The notes under the pieces: generated by a model
What the model saw: the letters and a program-made list of their open reading frames with translations, nothing else
Told to the model about the DNA's origin: nothing
The model's database searches: none
Translations under genes and position numbers: made by a program
Part shown: positions 51,983 through 62,518 of the stretch, one piece after another
How positions within the stretch are numbered: the first letter of the stretch is position 1
Layout of the letters: every line of letters starts with the position of its first letter
NCBI RefSeq assembly: GCF_000381905.1
Contig: NZ_KB907265.1
Location: 52,866 to 116,865, forward strand
Source: Paenibacillus fonticola DSM 21315
GTDB lineage: Bacteria > Bacillota > Bacilli > Paenibacillales > Paenibacillaceae
Direction of reading: 5' to 3'
Length of the DNA stretch: 64,000 bases

Positions 51983-52821
51983 GTCGTAAATGTATCCTTC
52001 GCTTCCTGTACGACACGAATTGCGGTATCGCGTATTCGCTGCAGAGATTTCGCTGCCTGGTGGTCCTCCGCTTCCGGGAGGCACAGCTGCAGGTGAGCTA
52101 AAAACTCAATATTTCCTTCACCGCCCGTAATCGGCGAAAATGTAAGTCCCTGCAAACGATATCCTAATTCCGCCGCAAAGGCGAGTACGGATTCAAGCAC
52201 TTCCTGATGTACTTTAGAATCCCGCACTACCCCTGATTTCCCCACTTTATCGCGACCCGCCTCAAATTGAGGCTTGATCAAAGCGACGATATCTGCAGGC
52301 TTGTCCAGCAATTCTACGAGAGGCGGCAAAATAATTTTCAGCGAAATAAACGATACATCGATGCTGGCCAAATTTGGCCTCGGGCCGTCCAAATCCCCCG
52401 GTGTCATATACCTGAAATTCGTCCGTTCCTTCACATTGACACGGCTATCATTGCGCAGCGACCAGTCAAGCTGATTATATCCGACATCAATCGCATATAC
52501 ATAGCTGGCGCCATGCTGGAGCGCACAGTCTGTGAACCCACCGGTAGACGACCCGATATCAAGCATGACCCGTTCTTCCATATCAATATGGAAGTGCTTC
52601 AAGGCCTTCTCCAGTTTCAATCCTCCCCGGCTGACATAAGGATGAAGCGCACCCTTGACTGTCAGCTTCGTATCCCTCGGTATTTTGGTTCCCGCCTTCT
52701 CGATCCGCTCCTGGTTGCCAAACACGAGCCCTGCCATAATGGCGGTTTTCGCCTTTTCCCTGCTGTCAAAATATCCTTGCTCTACGAGCAGGACATCAAT
52801 GCGCTCTTTCGAAACAGCCAT
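51964..52821 (-). CDS. tlyA: TlyA-family 16S/23S rRNA (cytidine-2'-O)-methyltransferase
   Basis: A protein of 285 residues from the ATG at 52821 (AVSKERIDVLLVEQGYFDS), three codons after another ATG. The site AGGTGA is well spaced for this one. An S4 RNA-binding domain (1-62) is followed by an FtsJ-like methyltransferase domain: VMLDIGSSTGGFTDCALQHG (SAM site), YAIDVGYNQLDWSLR, ASIDVSFISLKIILPPL and KPQFEAG. It is the equivalent of B. subtilis yqxC and lies 24 bp after dxs. Confidence 0.93.
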   Translation of the reverse strand: MAVSKERIDVLLVEQGYFDSREKAKTAIMAGLVFGNQERIEKAGTKIPRDTKLTVKGALHPYVSRGGLKLEKALKHFHIDMEERVMLDIGSSTGGFTDCALQHGASYVYAIDVGYNQLDWSLRNDSRVNVKERTNFRYMTPGDLDGPRPNLASIDVSFISLKIILPPLVELLDKPADIVALIKPQFEAGRDKVGKSGVVRDSKVHQEVLESVLAFAAELGYRLQGLTFSPITGGEGNIEFLAHLQLCLPEAEDHQAAKSLQRIRDTAIRVVQEAKDTFTTKSPSY

Positions 52822-52844
52822 TACATTCACCTGATTCCGTCTTG

Positions 52845-54755
52845 TTAAGATGGTTTGACCTTTTTGCCGAACGTGAACTGGTGCTCAGCACGATATTGCT
52901 GAATACGCTGGACGACAGCTTCAGCGGTAAGGCCAACCTCCTGCAGCTGCTCTTTAATGCTTCCATGCTCAATAAACCGGTCGGGAATGCCCATTAACGA
53001 CACGTCCGCATCCACAATCCCCTGCTCGGCGTAGAACTCCAGCACCGCGCTTCCCAAGCTGCCCGCCTGCGAAGCTTCCTCAAGCACAATCAGCTTCGTA
53101 CTAGCGCTGGCCAAACTAAGCAGCATACTCTCGTCTAGCGGCTTCAGGAAACGGGCGTTCACGACACCTGCGTTGACGCCGTCGCGTTTGAGCATCTCTG
53201 CCGCTTCTTCCGCCACCTGCACCATTGGCCCGACGGCAATGATCGTCACCTGATCCCCCTCGCGAACCTTTTCCCAAGTTCCGATTGGAATAGGCACCAG
53301 TTCCTCGTCCAGCGGCACTCCAGGAACGTTAATTCTCGGATAACGGTAAGCGATGGGTCCATCATTATATTCAAGCGCCGTCTTCATCATATGGCGCATT
53401 TCATTCTCATCTTTCGGCATCATCAGCACGATGTTCGGGATATGGCGCATAAAGGCGATATCATATACCCCTTGATGCGTTTCGCCGTCCGCACCGACAA
53501 AACCGGCGCGATCAATTGCAAACATGACGTTGGCGTTATGGCGGCAAATATCATGCACGATCTGATCGTAAGCCCGCTGCATGAATGTGGAATAAACGGC
53601 ATAGACCGGCTTCATCCCTTCCATAGCCAGCGCTGCACACATCGTAGCCGCATGCTGCTCAGCGATGCCGACATCAATCATCCGCCCCGGGAAACGCTCC
53701 CCGAACTTAACGAGGCCGGAGCCTCCAGGCATGGCTGGCGTTACCGCAACAATCCGCTCATCCTGTTCTGCCAGCTCGATCAGCGTCTGGCCGAATACAT
53801 CGGTATAAGTCGGATTGCCCACCGCTTTGAGCAATTGCCCCGATTCGATTTTATACGGTGTAGAAATGCCGTGCCACTTGTGTGAATCTTCTTCCGCAGG
53901 CGTATAGCCTTTGCCCTTCGTAGTCAGCACATGAACCAGCACCGGGCCGCTCACATTGTTCGCCTGCGTGAACGCCTCGATTAAGCCCGATAAATCATGG
54001 CCGTCTACCGGTCCCAAGTAAGTAAAGCCCAGCTCTTCGAACAGAACACCGGACACCATCATATATTTCAAGCTGTCCTTCAGCCGCTCGGCCGTCTTGG
54101 CCAGTTTGCCGCCAATGGCGGGAATTTTCTTCAACAGCTGTTCGACTTCGTCTTTAGCGCGCAAATAATTTTTGTCAGACCTGATCTTCGTTAAATAATT
54201 GTGCATCGCCCCGACATTCGGCGCGATCGACATTTCATTGTCGTTCAAAATAACCATTAAGTCCTTCTGTTCATGACCGATGTGATTCAACGCTTCAAAA
54301 GCCATGCCTCCGGTCAAAGCGCCATCGCCAATGATGGCAATGACCTTGTTGTCTTCGCCCTTCAAATCTCTGGCCAAGGCCATGCCCATCGCGGCTGAAA
54401 GAGACGTGCTGCTGTGACCGGCCTCCCACACGTCATGCTCGCTTTCACAGCGCTTAACAAAGCCGCACAAGCCTTTATATTTACGCAGCGTATCAAACCG
54501 GTCCATGCGGCCGGTCAATATTTTATGAACATACGCCTGATGACCTACATCAAAAATAAATTTATCCCGCGGACTGTTATAGCAGTAATGCAGCGCGATC
54601 GTCAGCTCCACCACGCCCAAATTGGGCGCAAGATGCCCGCCTGTCACCGACAGCTTCTCAATTAGAAACTGGCGAATCTCGGCAGCTAGTGGCGTCAATT
54701 GTTCGACTGAAAATCGCTTTAAGTCGTTGGGCTCATGAATTTGAGAGAGCAGCAA
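52845..54755 (-). CDS. dxs: 1-deoxy-D-xylulose-5-phosphate synthase
   Basis: A protein of 636 residues. It joins pyruvate and glyceraldehyde 3-phosphate with thiamine diphosphate, the first step of the MEP isoprenoid pathway. Motifs: [70 protein letters not shown] and the catalytic Glu in [13 protein letters not shown]. The ispA gene upstream belongs to the same pathway. A 236-bp repeat-containing gap separates them. Confidence 0.97.
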   Translation of the reverse strand: MLLSQIHEPNDLKRFSVEQLTPLAAEIRQFLIEKLSVTGGHLAPNLGVVELTIALHYCYNSPRDKFIFDVGHQAYVHKILTGRMDRFDTLRKYKGLCGFVKRCESEHDVWEAGHSSTSLSAAMGMALARDLKGEDNKVIAIIGDGALTGGMAFEALNHIGHEQKDLMVILNDNEMSIAPNVGAMHNYLTKIRSDKNYLRAKDEVEQLLKKIPAIGGKLAKTAERLKDSLKYMMVSGVLFEELGFTYLGPVDGHDLSGLIEAFTQANNVSGPVLVHVLTTKGKGYTPAEEDSHKWHGISTPYKIESGQLLKAVGNPTYTDVFGQTLIELAEQDERIVAVTPAMPGGSGLVKFGERFPGRMIDVGIAEQHAATMCAALAMEGMKPVYAVYSTFMQRAYDQIVHDICRHNANVMFAIDRAGFVGADGETHQGVYDIAFMRHIPNIVLMMPKDENEMRHMMKTALEYNDGPIAYRYPRINVPGVPLDEELVPIPIGTWEKVREGDQVTIIAVGPMVQVAEEAAEMLKRDGVNAGVVNARFLKPLDESMLLSLASASTKLIVLEEASQAGSLGSAVLEFYAEQGIVDADVSLMGIPDRFIEHGSIKEQLQEVGLTAEAVVQRIQQYRAEHQFTFGKKVKPS

Positions 54756-54870
54756 AGCGAATTCCCCGCTTCCTTCATTGGATTATCTTGTTGTTGCTAA
54801 TTATAATGACACTAATTATATCATATGAATAACTTTTGTCGAAGTCATCCCCGCTCATGCACCGGTCGCC

Positions 54871-54963
54871 AGCAGGCAGCAAAGAGTAAGCAGGGAGCCA
54901 ACAGGAAGCTCAGGGAGTCAGCAGGGAGCCAACAGGTAGCCGACAGGGAGTCAACAGGCAGCG
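54871..54963. repeat. Degenerate 10-12 bp repeats between ispA and dxs
   Basis: About seven degenerate units of type CAGGGAGCCAA occur in a row. It is non-coding; the rest of the gap (54756-54991) holds no gene. Confidence 0.65.
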
Positions 54964-54991
54964 CAAAAATTGCACGTACGCAACGGGTAAG

Positions 54992-55894
54992 CTAATGATC
55001 CCTGTTCATTAAATAACTAGCGATTCCCATCAAGCGCTCCGGATACGGAATAAAATCATTTGAAACCGCTTCCTTGGCCAGCTTGGTCAGCCTGTCCACT
55101 TCGGCCCGCGACGGATCAAGTCCTATAAAGTACGGATAAGTTACCTTCTGCTGCTTCAAATCGCTTTGCGTTTTCTTCCCCAGCTTGCTTTCATCACCAA
55201 CAAGATCAAGAATGTCATCCTGGATTTGAAAAGCAAGCCCGATCGCGCGGCCGAACGTTTCCAGCGCAGACAGCTGCTCCGGAGAAGCCGCGGCAATCCG
55301 TCCGCCAGCTTTCAAACAGAAGACGATCAAATCGCCCGTTTTATGCTCATGAATGTACTGCAGTTGCTCGAGGCTAGTCAGCCCCTGCTCTCCCTCCATA
55401 TCGGCCACTTGTCCTCCCACCATGCCGGCAGGGCCGGCAAAACGCGACAACTCTTCGACTATAGCCAGAGCCGCCTCTGCCGGAACACCATGAACTTTAC
55501 TCGCTTGCACGATATGGTAAAAAGCATGCGTCAACAGTGCATCGCCGGCCAGAATCGCCATCGCTTCTCCGAATACTTTGTGATTCGTCGGTTTGCCCCG
55601 CCGGAAATCGTCGTCATCCATCGCCGGCAAATCATCATGGATCAGGGAATACGTATGTACCATTTCCACAGCGCAGGCGACAGGCAGGGCTGCCTCCCGG
55701 CTCCCTCCCAGCGCTTCCGCTGCAGCGATGACGAGCAGCGGACGCAGTCGCTTACCGCCGGCCATCAATGAATATTGCATCGCTTGTTTAAGCTGCGAAG
55801 GAACATTCCATTCTGCGGGAACCGCCTGCTGCAAATGCGAATTCATCATAACTGAAATCTCTTCGATATATTGCGTTATCTGCTGACTACCCAA
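54992..55894 (-). CDS. ispA: Polyprenyl (farnesyl/geranylgeranyl) diphosphate synthase
   Basis: The start is uncertain. A TTG at 55894 has GGGCGGGG 6-7 bp upstream and overlaps the xseB stop; an ATG at 55912 has no site. It has about 300 residues. The aspartate-rich motifs are DDLPAMDDDDFRRG and DDILD, with GGKRLRPLLV and MVGGQVADMEGEQ. It condenses isopentenyl diphosphate with allylic diphosphates. It follows xseB in the conserved xseA-xseB-ispA order. Confidence 0.95.
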   Translation of the reverse strand: MGSQQITQYIEEISVMMNSHLQQAVPAEWNVPSQLKQAMQYSLMAGGKRLRPLLVIAAAEALGGSREAALPVACAVEMVHTYSLIHDDLPAMDDDDFRRGKPTNHKVFGEAMAILAGDALLTHAFYHIVQASKVHGVPAEAALAIVEELSRFAGPAGMVGGQVADMEGEQGLTSLEQLQYIHEHKTGDLIVFCLKAGGRIAAASPEQLSALETFGRAIGLAFQIQDDILDLVGDESKLGKKTQSDLKQQKVTYPYFIGLDPSRAEVDRLTKLAKEAVSNDFIPYPERLMGIASYLMNRDH

Positions 55895-56144
55895 CTGAAT
55901 CCCCGCCCTCATCGATCAGTGGATCGAAGGGCTTCTTTACGATTTCACCGTCGGCTTCCACGATCATTTCAATTTTGCGCTCTACTTGCGCTAATTTACG
56001 ACTGCACAGCTGTGACAATTGCATCCCCTTTTGAAACAGGTCGATCGCCTTCTCTAAGGGCACGTCTCCATGCTCAAGCTGCGATACGATCTCCTCAAGC
56101 TCATTCATCGCTTCCTCAAAACTATAATCCTGTTCCGTCTCCAT
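55887..56144 (-). CDS. xseB: Exodeoxyribonuclease VII small subunit
   Basis: A protein of 85 residues. The family core is SFEEAMNELEEIVSQLEHGD, VPLEKAIDLFQKGMQLSQLC and KLAQVERKIEMIVEADG. It forms helical pairs that bind XseA. It overlaps the end of xseA by 23 bp and the start of ispA by up to 26 bp. Confidence 0.95.
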   Translation of the reverse strand: METEQDYSFEEAMNELEEIVSQLEHGDVPLEKAIDLFQKGMQLSQLCSRKLAQVERKIEMIVEADGEIVKKPFDPLIDEGGDSVG

Positions 56145-57495
56145 CCTCGTCTCCTTCCCCCCTCATGCCCCATACTTGGCAATCCAGTACACCGTCGGTC
56201 AGCTTCACCTTGACCAAGTCTCCCGGCTCCACATCTTTTAACGATTTGACGAGCCTCTGCTCCTTCTCGTCATAGACGAGACTATATCCCCTGGCCATCA
56301 CCTTAAGCGGGCTTAGAGCATCCAGCTGACGTATGCCATAGGATAACTGCTGGCTCTTCTCCTTCAAAATCCCCGTCATCGCCGAGCGCAGCAAGCGATC
56401 GGCGTCCTGCTGCCGCCGCCGCGCCAACGCCAGCGCATCCTGCGGATGGTAGCGCAGCAGCTGCTGATGCAGGCGGGCATGCGCGCCGCCCGTCAGCTCC
56501 GCCTGCGCGCGCATCCGCCGCACCAGCCGCGCCTTCAGCATGTCCAGCCGCTCCGCGTGCTGGAGCAGGCTGCGCCGCGGCTGGCGCAGCGCTGGCGACG
56601 CCGCCAGGCGCTGCAGGCGCTGCTGCGCCTGGCGAAGCTGGTGCTGCAAGCCCTGCTGCAGCACCCTTTCGCGCTGGCGCAGCTGCTCGCGCAGCTCGGC
56701 GGCGTGCGGCACGGCGAGCTCGGCGGCGGCGGTGGGCGTGGCGGCGCGCAGGTCAGCGACGAAATCGGCGATCGTAAAGTCCGTCTCATGGCCTACGGCC
56801 GAAATGACGGGGATCGCCGAGTCGTAGATGCTGCGCGCGACCGCTTCCTCGTTGAACGCCCACAGCTCCTCGAGCGAGCCGCCGCCCCGGCCGACGATGA
56901 GCACGTCGGCCTCGCCCAGCGCATTCATCGTCCGGATCGCGTTGACGATGGACGGCGCTGCGCCTTTGCCCTGCACCAACACCGGGTGCAGGACGACGGC
57001 CGCCTGCGGATAGCGGCGTGCGAGCGTCGTCAAAACGTCCCGGACCGCAGCCCCGGTCGGGGAGGTGATGACGCCGATCACGCGCGGAAACGCAGGCAGT
57101 GGCCGCTTTCGCTGCGGTGCAAACAAGCCCTCCGCGTCCAGCTTTTGCTTCAACTGCTCAAAAGCCAAATACAGGCTGCCGATGCCGTCGGGCTGCATCT
57201 GCGTCGCGTAAAACTGATACTGGCCGTCTCGTTCGTACACGGATACGTTGCCGCGGGCAATGACCCGGGTACCCTCCTTTGGAATGAACGGCAGCCGCTG
57301 GTTATGCGACGCGAACATGATGCTCTTGATCCTGCTGTCTTTATCCTTAAGCGTAAAATACATATGCCCACTGGAATGATGCGTGAAGTTGGATATTTCC
57401 CCCCGTATCCATACATCGGAAAGCAATGTATCCGACTCCATCTTCATGCGGATATAACGGTTCAATTCCTTAATACTGAAAATTTTTTGCTCCAC
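56122..57495 (-). CDS. xseA: Exodeoxyribonuclease VII large subunit
   Basis: A protein of 457 residues. The OB-fold N-terminus (FSIKELNRYIRMKMESD, WIRGEISNFTHHSSGHMYF) is followed by the nuclease domain (GVITSPTGAAVRDVLTTLAR, LIVGRGGGSLEELWAFNEE, SAVGHETDFTIADFVADLRA, PTPTAAAELAVP-like segment). A long R/Q/L-rich coiled coil spans about 265-380. The DNA for this coil (about 56400-56760) is very GC-rich compared with its flanks, because of CGC/CTG/CAG codons. With XseB it degrades single-stranded DNA from both ends. Confidence 0.96.
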   Translation of the reverse strand: MEQKIFSIKELNRYIRMKMESDTLLSDVWIRGEISNFTHHSSGHMYFTLKDKDSRIKSIMFASHNQRLPFIPKEGTRVIARGNVSVYERDGQYQFYATQMQPDGIGSLYLAFEQLKQKLDAEGLFAPQRKRPLPAFPRVIGVITSPTGAAVRDVLTTLARRYPQAAVVLHPVLVQGKGAAPSIVNAIRTMNALGEADVLIVGRGGGSLEELWAFNEEAVARSIYDSAIPVISAVGHETDFTIADFVADLRAATPTAAAELAVPHAAELREQLRQRERVLQQGLQHQLRQAQQRLQRLAASPALRQPRRSLLQHAERLDMLKARLVRRMRAQAELTGGAHARLHQQLLRYHPQDALALARRRQQDADRLLRSAMTGILKEKSQQLSYGIRQLDALSPLKVMARGYSLVYDEKEQRLVKSLKDVEPGDLVKVKLTDGVLDCQVWGMRGEGDEDGDGTGL

Positions 57496-57525
57496 GGGGC
57501 CCCATTCCCCCTTTTTTCGTTTCGC

Positions 57526-58383
57526 TTACGCAAGTCCTTGAAGTCTTTTCGCTGCGATCAGCGTATTTTGCATTAACATCGTAATCGTCATCGGGCCTAC
57601 CCCACCTGGAACCGGCGTAATCGGACCTGAAATGCTCTGTACACTTTCAAAATCTACGTCCCCTGCCAGTTTGCCGTTGTCCAGCCGATTCATTCCTACA
57701 TCAATGACGACCGCACCCGGCTTCACATACGAAGCATCCACAAAATTAGCGCGTCCAATCGCCACGACGAGAATATCGGCCTGCTTGGTCAGTTCCTTCA
57801 TATTCGCTGTGCGTGAATGGCACATCGTCACCGTGGCATTTTCCCGCTGAAGCAGCAGCGATACCGGCTTGCCGACGATGTTGCTTCGTCCAATGACGAC
57901 GGCATGCTTGCCGGACAGCTCAATCCCCGTCCGTTTAATCAGCTCGATGACACCTGCCGGTGTACATGGCAGCAGGCTGTCGTCACCGATTACCAAATTA
58001 CCGACATTGACCGGGTGGAAGCCGTCCACATCCTTCTCTACAGCAATCGCATCGATCACAGCCTTCTCCACGATATGCCCCGGCAGCGGCAGCTGCACAA
58101 GTATGCCATGGATGTTCTCCTGACGGTTCAGCTTATCTACGAGAGCGAGCAGTTCCTCTTGTGTCGTAGAAGCAGGCAAGCGATGTACCTCGGAATAGTA
58201 GCCGAGATCATGACAGGCCTTCTCCTTGTTGCGGACATACACTTGGGATGCAGGATCTTCGCCTACAAGCACGACGGCAAGTCCTGGAGTAAAACCCTGC
58301 TTTTCCAGACGCTCCACCTCTTGACGTAGGCCTTCCCTGATTTCTGCTGAAACTTGCTTTCCATTAATGATCGATGCTGACAT
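57526..58383 (-). CDS. folD: Methylenetetrahydrofolate dehydrogenase/cyclohydrolase FolD
   Basis: A protein of 285 residues. Motifs: [18 protein letters not shown] (catalytic Lys region), [49 protein letters not shown] (NADP site) and [16 protein letters not shown]. It links methylene-, methenyl- and formyl-tetrahydrofolate. It lies between nusB and xseA, as in Bacillus. Confidence 0.97.
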   Translation of the reverse strand: MSASIINGKQVSAEIREGLRQEVERLEKQGFTPGLAVVLVGEDPASQVYVRNKEKACHDLGYYSEVHRLPASTTQEELLALVDKLNRQENIHGILVQLPLPGHIVEKAVIDAIAVEKDVDGFHPVNVGNLVIGDDSLLPCTPAGVIELIKRTGIELSGKHAVVIGRSNIVGKPVSLLLQRENATVTMCHSRTANMKELTKQADILVVAIGRANFVDASYVKPGAVVIDVGMNRLDNGKLAGDVDFESVQSISGPITPVPGGVGPMTITMLMQNTLIAAKRLQGLA

Positions 58384-58471
58384 AGACTTCTCCCCTTACC
58401 TTTTTTAATATGGCATCAAAAAATAGTCAAAAAACTTTATTTTACTTTTATCTTTTTTAAGAAAAATTTAT

Positions 58472-58921
58472 TTACTTTTTATTCCTCAGCTGCTCCAGAT
58501 CATGAATCATTTTGCCGAGTACTCCGTTAACAAATTTACCGGACTCCTCCACACCGAAATGCTTGGCCAATTCAATCGCCTCGTTTACCGCCACCTTGCC
58601 TGGCACATCTTCACGGAACACCATTTCATACACGGCCAGCCGCAGCACCTGTCTGTCCACTTTAGAGAGGCGGCTAACCTGCCAATTTTTCAAATAATCC
58701 GCCAGCATTTCATCAATAGCCACTTTATGCTCCCAAGTGCCTTTTACAAGCTCCAACACAAATGAAGTCGTTTTGTCCGCTTCTGCCAGCTCAACTTCGC
58801 TTTCATTGTCGCCAGCCGCTTCTGCCAGCAGCATCGAGACTGCTTCTTCTGCTTCAACCTCGTTCATTTCCATATGATACAAGCTCTGGATTGCAATTTC
58901 TCGTGCCAATCTCCGTTTCAT
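58472..58921 (-). CDS. nusB: Transcription antitermination factor NusB
   Basis: A protein of 149 residues from the ATG at 58921 (KRRLAREIAIQSLYHMEMN), with AAGGAGGAAGTAC upstream; a frame from 59005 is not supported. The family segments LKNWQVSRLSKVDRQVLRLA, AVNEAIELAKHFGVEESGKF and VNGVLGKM are clear. It binds boxA RNA with NusE for rRNA antitermination. Confidence 0.96.
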   Translation of the reverse strand: MKRRLAREIAIQSLYHMEMNEVEAEEAVSMLLAEAAGDNESEVELAEADKTTSFVLELVKGTWEHKVAIDEMLADYLKNWQVSRLSKVDRQVLRLAVYEMVFREDVPGKVAVNEAIELAKHFGVEESGKFVNGVLGKMIHDLEQLRNKK

Positions 58922-59107
58922 GTACTTCCTCCTTAACATCCGTATGAGCAATGTCCCTCGTTGTAGTTTTCCTGCAAAAATAATTCCTATATTAAGATTG
59001 TTCACCCTGATGTCATTTCAAACAAAAAAAACCCGTGACATGCGGCCTCCACAAAATGGGCAGATAAAAACACAGCTCTTTTTCCGGAGGGCAGCATATC
59101 ACAGGAA

Positions 59108-59353
59108 TCATTTAAAAGGGCGCCAGCGCGCGTTCAACCAGTCCATCAGCTCTCTCCAAGGAATGATCGAGCCCTGGTCCAGATCCTTATATTTGCCGAT
59201 CGTATAACCGACATATAAAAGGAGCGCACAAAACAACATGTTCCAAAATCCGAAAAACAGATAAATTGGGATTAATAATAACGCTGCTGCCGTTCCGAGC
59301 AGGCGGCCTGCATGACTCTCCCACAATTGCTTCCAATTCATCGGGATGTTCAC
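59108..59353 (-). CDS. DUF2273 small membrane protein
   Basis: A protein of 81 residues with two membrane helices (about 16-35 and 38-55). It matches the DUF2273 family, which lies beside asp23/amaP genes. It begins 2 bp after amaP and is probably part of the alkaline-shock membrane cluster. Confidence 0.85.
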   Translation of the reverse strand: MNIPMNWKQLWESHAGRLLGTAAALLLIPIYLFFGFWNMLFCALLLYVGYTIGKYKDLDQGSIIPWRELMDWLNARWRPFK

Positions 59354-59355
59354 CC

Positions 59356-59895
59356 CTATTCAACCCGGCTTTTAATGGCAGGAGACTGGACAAGATTCGC
59401 AATATAGACGGAGACATAAGATACGGGAATCCCCGTAATCTCCTCCACATGATCATGTACCTGCTTCTGCACTTCTTCCGTCAGTGCGGGAATGGAAGAC
59501 TCGCCATCAACCAGCGCGCGGACGACGATTTCCAGCCCTGAATCCGTAATCCGGATTCGCGTCTTCACATCGCGAATTCCCCGGACGCGGGAAGCCGCTT
59601 TGTATGACAAATTTTCGATCGTCTCTACGGAAATCTGAATGTCCCCGTATTCGGTCCGCTGATCGATGGATGGCAGTGAATTGCGCTCGCGCTTGACCGA
59701 AATGTAAAAGAAGCGAATGCTGAGCAGAAACAGCAAAGCCGCAGTAATAATAACAGCTGTAATGAGCGTTTTCTCACTGTATTTGCTCCATTCAAAAGGC
59801 ACGGCGTTCGTCACCAGGAGGATGGTGATTACAGTTATTATTCCGATACTTAAGCTGTACACAAACAGCAGAAGTCTGTCCAAAATTTTGGGCAC
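59356..59895 (-). CDS. amaP: AmaP, membrane anchor of Asp23
   Basis: A protein of 179 residues with two membrane helices (about 8-30 and 45-67) followed by an Asp23-like domain (SVETIENLSYKAASRVRGIR, VHDHVEEITGIPVSYVSVYI). AmaP anchors Asp23 to the membrane in Staphylococcus. It has the ribosome site AGGAGGC and lies 68 bp after asp23. Confidence 0.88.
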   Translation of the reverse strand: MPKILDRLLLFVYSLSIGIITVITILLVTNAVPFEWSKYSEKTLITAVIITAALLFLLSIRFFYISVKRERNSLPSIDQRTEYGDIQISVETIENLSYKAASRVRGIRDVKTRIRITDSGLEIVVRALVDGESSIPALTEEVQKQVHDHVEEITGIPVSYVSVYIANLVQSPAIKSRVE

Positions 59896-59963
59896 GACGG
59901 ATAGAGCCTCCTTAAATTATAGTAAACCCCTGACGCTGCTCGTCGGGGGTTTGATGTTGAACA

Positions 59964-60371
59964 CTATTTCACCCTGTGGTTCAGTTCCGTATCATCGCTC
60001 TTCTCCGCCGTCTTGAAGATGACGTCGTGAATATGTACGTTAACCTCCACCACGGTCAATCCTGTCATCGTTTCGATGGAGCGCTTGACATTACGCTGAA
60101 TCTCTGTAGCCACTTCCGGCAAGCGGTTACCATATTCTACAATTACGGATACGTCAACAGCCGCCTCGCGCTGACCGACTTCGACCTTTACGCCTTTGGA
60201 CAAATTCTTCTTGCCGAGTAATTCGACGATGCCGCCGGCAAAGCCGCCGCTCATGCCAGCTACGCCTCTTACTTCAACCGTAGCTAGGCCTGCAATCACT
60301 TCGATTACCTCTGGCGCAATCTGAATTTCTCCAATATCCGTACGTTCGAATTCCGTTGGCAATGTACTCAT
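59964..60371 (-). CDS. asp23: Asp23/Gls24 family envelope stress protein
   Basis: A protein of 135 residues. The Asp23 domain is plain (IGEIQIAPEVIEVIAGLATV, AAVDVSVIVEYGNRLPEVAT, VKRSIETMTGLTVVEVNVHI). It is a cytoplasmic protein tied to the membrane by AmaP and linked to envelope homeostasis. The B. subtilis equivalent beside accC is yqhY. A sigma-A promoter lies in the gap to accC. Confidence 0.92.
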   Translation of the reverse strand: MSTLPTEFERTDIGEIQIAPEVIEVIAGLATVEVRGVAGMSGGFAGGIVELLGKKNLSKGVKVEVGQREAAVDVSVIVEYGNRLPEVATEIQRNVKRSIETMTGLTVVEVNVHIHDVIFKTAEKSDDTELNHRVK

Positions 60372-60440
60372 TTACTTCATCCACCTCTCAATAAGTTTGA
60401 CGCTGCCTCAAGTCAAAGAGACAGGCCACTTATTATAAAT

Positions 60441-60469
60441 ACTATATCATTTCAGGATCATTATGACAA
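60441..60469 (-). promoter_or_regulatory. Sigma-A promoter of asp23 cluster
   Basis: On the minus strand TTGTCA (60464-60469), a 17-bp spacer and TATAGT (60441-60446), 70 bp before the asp23 start. Confidence 0.75.
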
Positions 60470-60483
60470 ACCATTCACGAAAT

Positions 60484-61827
60484 CTATATCTCATTTTCTT
60501 CCAAAAACTTAATATCGAAATCGCCCCGGATAAATACAGGATGATCCAGCAGCTTCTGATGAAATGGAATCGTCGTATGGATACCTTCGATCGCGAATTC
60601 GGCCAGGGCACGCTTCATTTTGACGATTGCCTCGTCGCGGGTCGGCGCCCAGACAATCAGCTTGGCGATCATGGAATCATAGTGCGGAGAAATGGTATAT
60701 CCCGGATACGCACCGCTGTCCACGCGGACTCCAGGTCCGCCGGGCGCGAGATAGAAACCGATTTTGCCAGGAGACGGCATGAAATTGCGGAATGGATCTT
60801 CCGCATTGATCCGGCATTCGATCGACCAGCCGGACAAAACAACATCCTCCTGCGTAAAAGAGAGCGGATTGCCTTCGGCAACCGAAATCATTTCCTGAAT
60901 CAGGTCGATTCCAGTAATCATTTCGGTTACGGGATGCTCTACCTGAATGCGCGTATTCATCTCCATGAAATAAAACTGGCCGTCCGGGCCGAGCAGAAAT
61001 TCCAGCGTTCCCGCCCCGGAGTAATTTACGGCGAGGGCGGCACGCACGGCTGCCTCGCCCATTTCCTGACGTTTCTCAGGCGAAAGCACCGGGCACGGCG
61101 CCTCTTCTACCAGTTTCTGGCGTCTGCGCTGTACGGAGCAGTCGCGCTCGCCTAAATGAACCGCATTGCCATGCTTGTCTGCAATAATTTGAATTTCAAC
61201 GTGCTTCATGCCCGTCAAATATTTTTCCAAATATACACCGGCGTTGCCAAATGCCTTTTGGGCCTCCTGCTGCGCCATCGTAATTTGCTGAATCAGCGAG
61301 TCTTCGTCCTCAGCCAAGCGGATTCCCTTGCCGCCGCCGCCTGCCGTCGCTTTAATAATGACCGGGTAACCGATGTCACGCGCGACCATGACCGCCTCAT
61401 CCAGATCTTGTACTAGGCCGTCGGAGCCAGGAATAACCGGGACGTTCGCGCTCTTCATCGTTTGCTTCGCCACGGATTTGTCGCCCATTCTCGTAATGGC
61501 ATCCGGGGAAGGGCCGATAAAGGTAATATTGCAGGAATCACAAATTTCAGCGAAATCTGCATTTTCGGCCAGGAAGCCGTAACCCGGATGAATCGCGTCG
61601 CATTCAGTCAACGTCGCTATGCTCATCAGGTTCGTAAAGTTCAAATAGCTGTCTTTGGCCAGAGTCGGTCCAATACAATAAGCTTCGTCCGCAAGACGGA
61701 CATGCAGGGAATCCTTGTCCGCCTCGGAATATACGGCCACGGTCGAAATGCCGAGCTCCCGGCACGCTCGGATAATCCGCACGGCGATTTCACCGCGGTT
61801 CGCAATTAATATTTTTTGAAATTTCAC
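60484..61827 (-). CDS. accC: Acetyl-CoA carboxylase biotin carboxylase subunit
   Basis: A protein of 447 residues. The N-domain ([20 protein letters not shown]) is followed by the ATP-grasp domain ([59 protein letters not shown]) and the C-domain ([20 protein letters not shown]). It carboxylates biotin on AccB, the first half of malonyl-CoA formation. It is 62 bp downstream of accB. Confidence 0.97.
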   Translation of the reverse strand: MKFQKILIANRGEIAVRIIRACRELGISTVAVYSEADKDSLHVRLADEAYCIGPTLAKDSYLNFTNLMSIATLTECDAIHPGYGFLAENADFAEICDSCNITFIGPSPDAITRMGDKSVAKQTMKSANVPVIPGSDGLVQDLDEAVMVARDIGYPVIIKATAGGGGKGIRLAEDEDSLIQQITMAQQEAQKAFGNAGVYLEKYLTGMKHVEIQIIADKHGNAVHLGERDCSVQRRRQKLVEEAPCPVLSPEKRQEMGEAAVRAALAVNYSGAGTLEFLLGPDGQFYFMEMNTRIQVEHPVTEMITGIDLIQEMISVAEGNPLSFTQEDVVLSGWSIECRINAEDPFRNFMPSPGKIGFYLAPGGPGVRVDSGAYPGYTISPHYDSMIAKLIVWAPTRDEAIVKMKRALAEFAIEGIHTTIPFHQKLLDHPVFIRGDFDIKFLEENEI

Positions 61828-61889
61828 TGATTTCCCATCCTCCTTGGAAGCTAGATAAGACCTACATAAAGGCCTCTTTCAACCGTAGC

Positions 61890-62387
61890 TTATTCCGGCT
61901 TCACCAAAAAGAGAGGCTGTCCGTATTCCACGAGCTGCCCGTTCTCTACGAGAATATCCACGATCTCGCCCTTTACTTCCGCCTCCAGCTCGTTCATCAG
62001 CTTCATCGCTTCAATTATGCAGACGGTCGTCTTCTCGCCTACCTTGTCCCCTACATTGACATAAGGGTTTGCGTCCGGGGAAGAAGCTCTGTAAAATGTT
62101 CCAACCATCGGGGACACAATCTTATGTAGGTTAGCATCGGCAGCAGCGCTTTCAGCACTCTGTCCGGCAGCTTGTGCTTGCGCGTTGTCTGCAGCGGCTG
62201 GCGGGGCTTGCAGCGGTGCCAAAGCTTGCGGCGCGCTGGCCACTACCGTCGGTTGAACATGCACAAGCTCGCTTTTGCCTGGTTTGCGAATACATAGCCT
62301 TGTACCTTCGTTTTCGATTTCAAGCTCATGAACCGAGGTTTTGTCCACCAGTTCGATCAGCTCTTTGATTTCATTTAATTTGAACAT
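61890..62387 (-). CDS. accB: Biotin carboxyl carrier protein of acetyl-CoA carboxylase
   Basis: A protein of 165 residues from the ATG at 62387 ([19 protein letters not shown]), with AAGGAGTG upstream; a frame from 62471 crosses the promoter. An Ala/Pro/Gln linker spans about 45-85. The biotinyl domain ends the protein with the biotinylated Lys in [16 protein letters not shown]. The accB-accC order is normal. Confidence 0.96.
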   Translation of the reverse strand: MFKLNEIKELIELVDKTSVHELEIENEGTRLCIRKPGKSELVHVQPTVVASAPQALAPLQAPPAAADNAQAQAAGQSAESAAADANLHKIVSPMVGTFYRASSPDANPYVNVGDKVGEKTTVCIIEAMKLMNELEAEVKGEIVDILVENGQLVEYGQPLFLVKPE

Positions 62388-62451
62388 ATTTTTTCTACAC
62401 TCCTTCAGCTTTTTCGCAAAGCTCGGGCCTTTTCGCATCATAACTTTATGT

Positions 62452-62460
62452 ATTATATCA
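62452..62460 (-). promoter_or_regulatory. accBC promoter (extended -10)
   Basis: On the minus strand TGA-TATAAT, a perfect -10 with extended TG. No clear -35 is seen. The leader is about 60 nt. Confidence 0.6.
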
Positions 62461-62475
62461 CAATCAATCAAAATG

Positions 62476-62506
62476 GAAAGAGTCCAGGATCGCCCTGAAC
62501 TCTTTC
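62476..62506 (-). terminator. Hairpin upstream of accB promoter
   Basis: A 13-bp stem (GAAAGAGTTCAGG / CCTGGACTCTTTC on the minus strand, one mismatch) with a 5-nt loop is followed by CATTTTGATT. It probably ends the spoIIIAH transcript. The T run is poor. Confidence 0.5.
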
Positions 62507-62518
62507 GTTTGTCGGCTT

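Noticed and set aside
56446..57576. 376-codon plus-strand frame opposite xseA
   Set aside because: A long open frame caused by high GC; xseA on the other strand has all family motifs.
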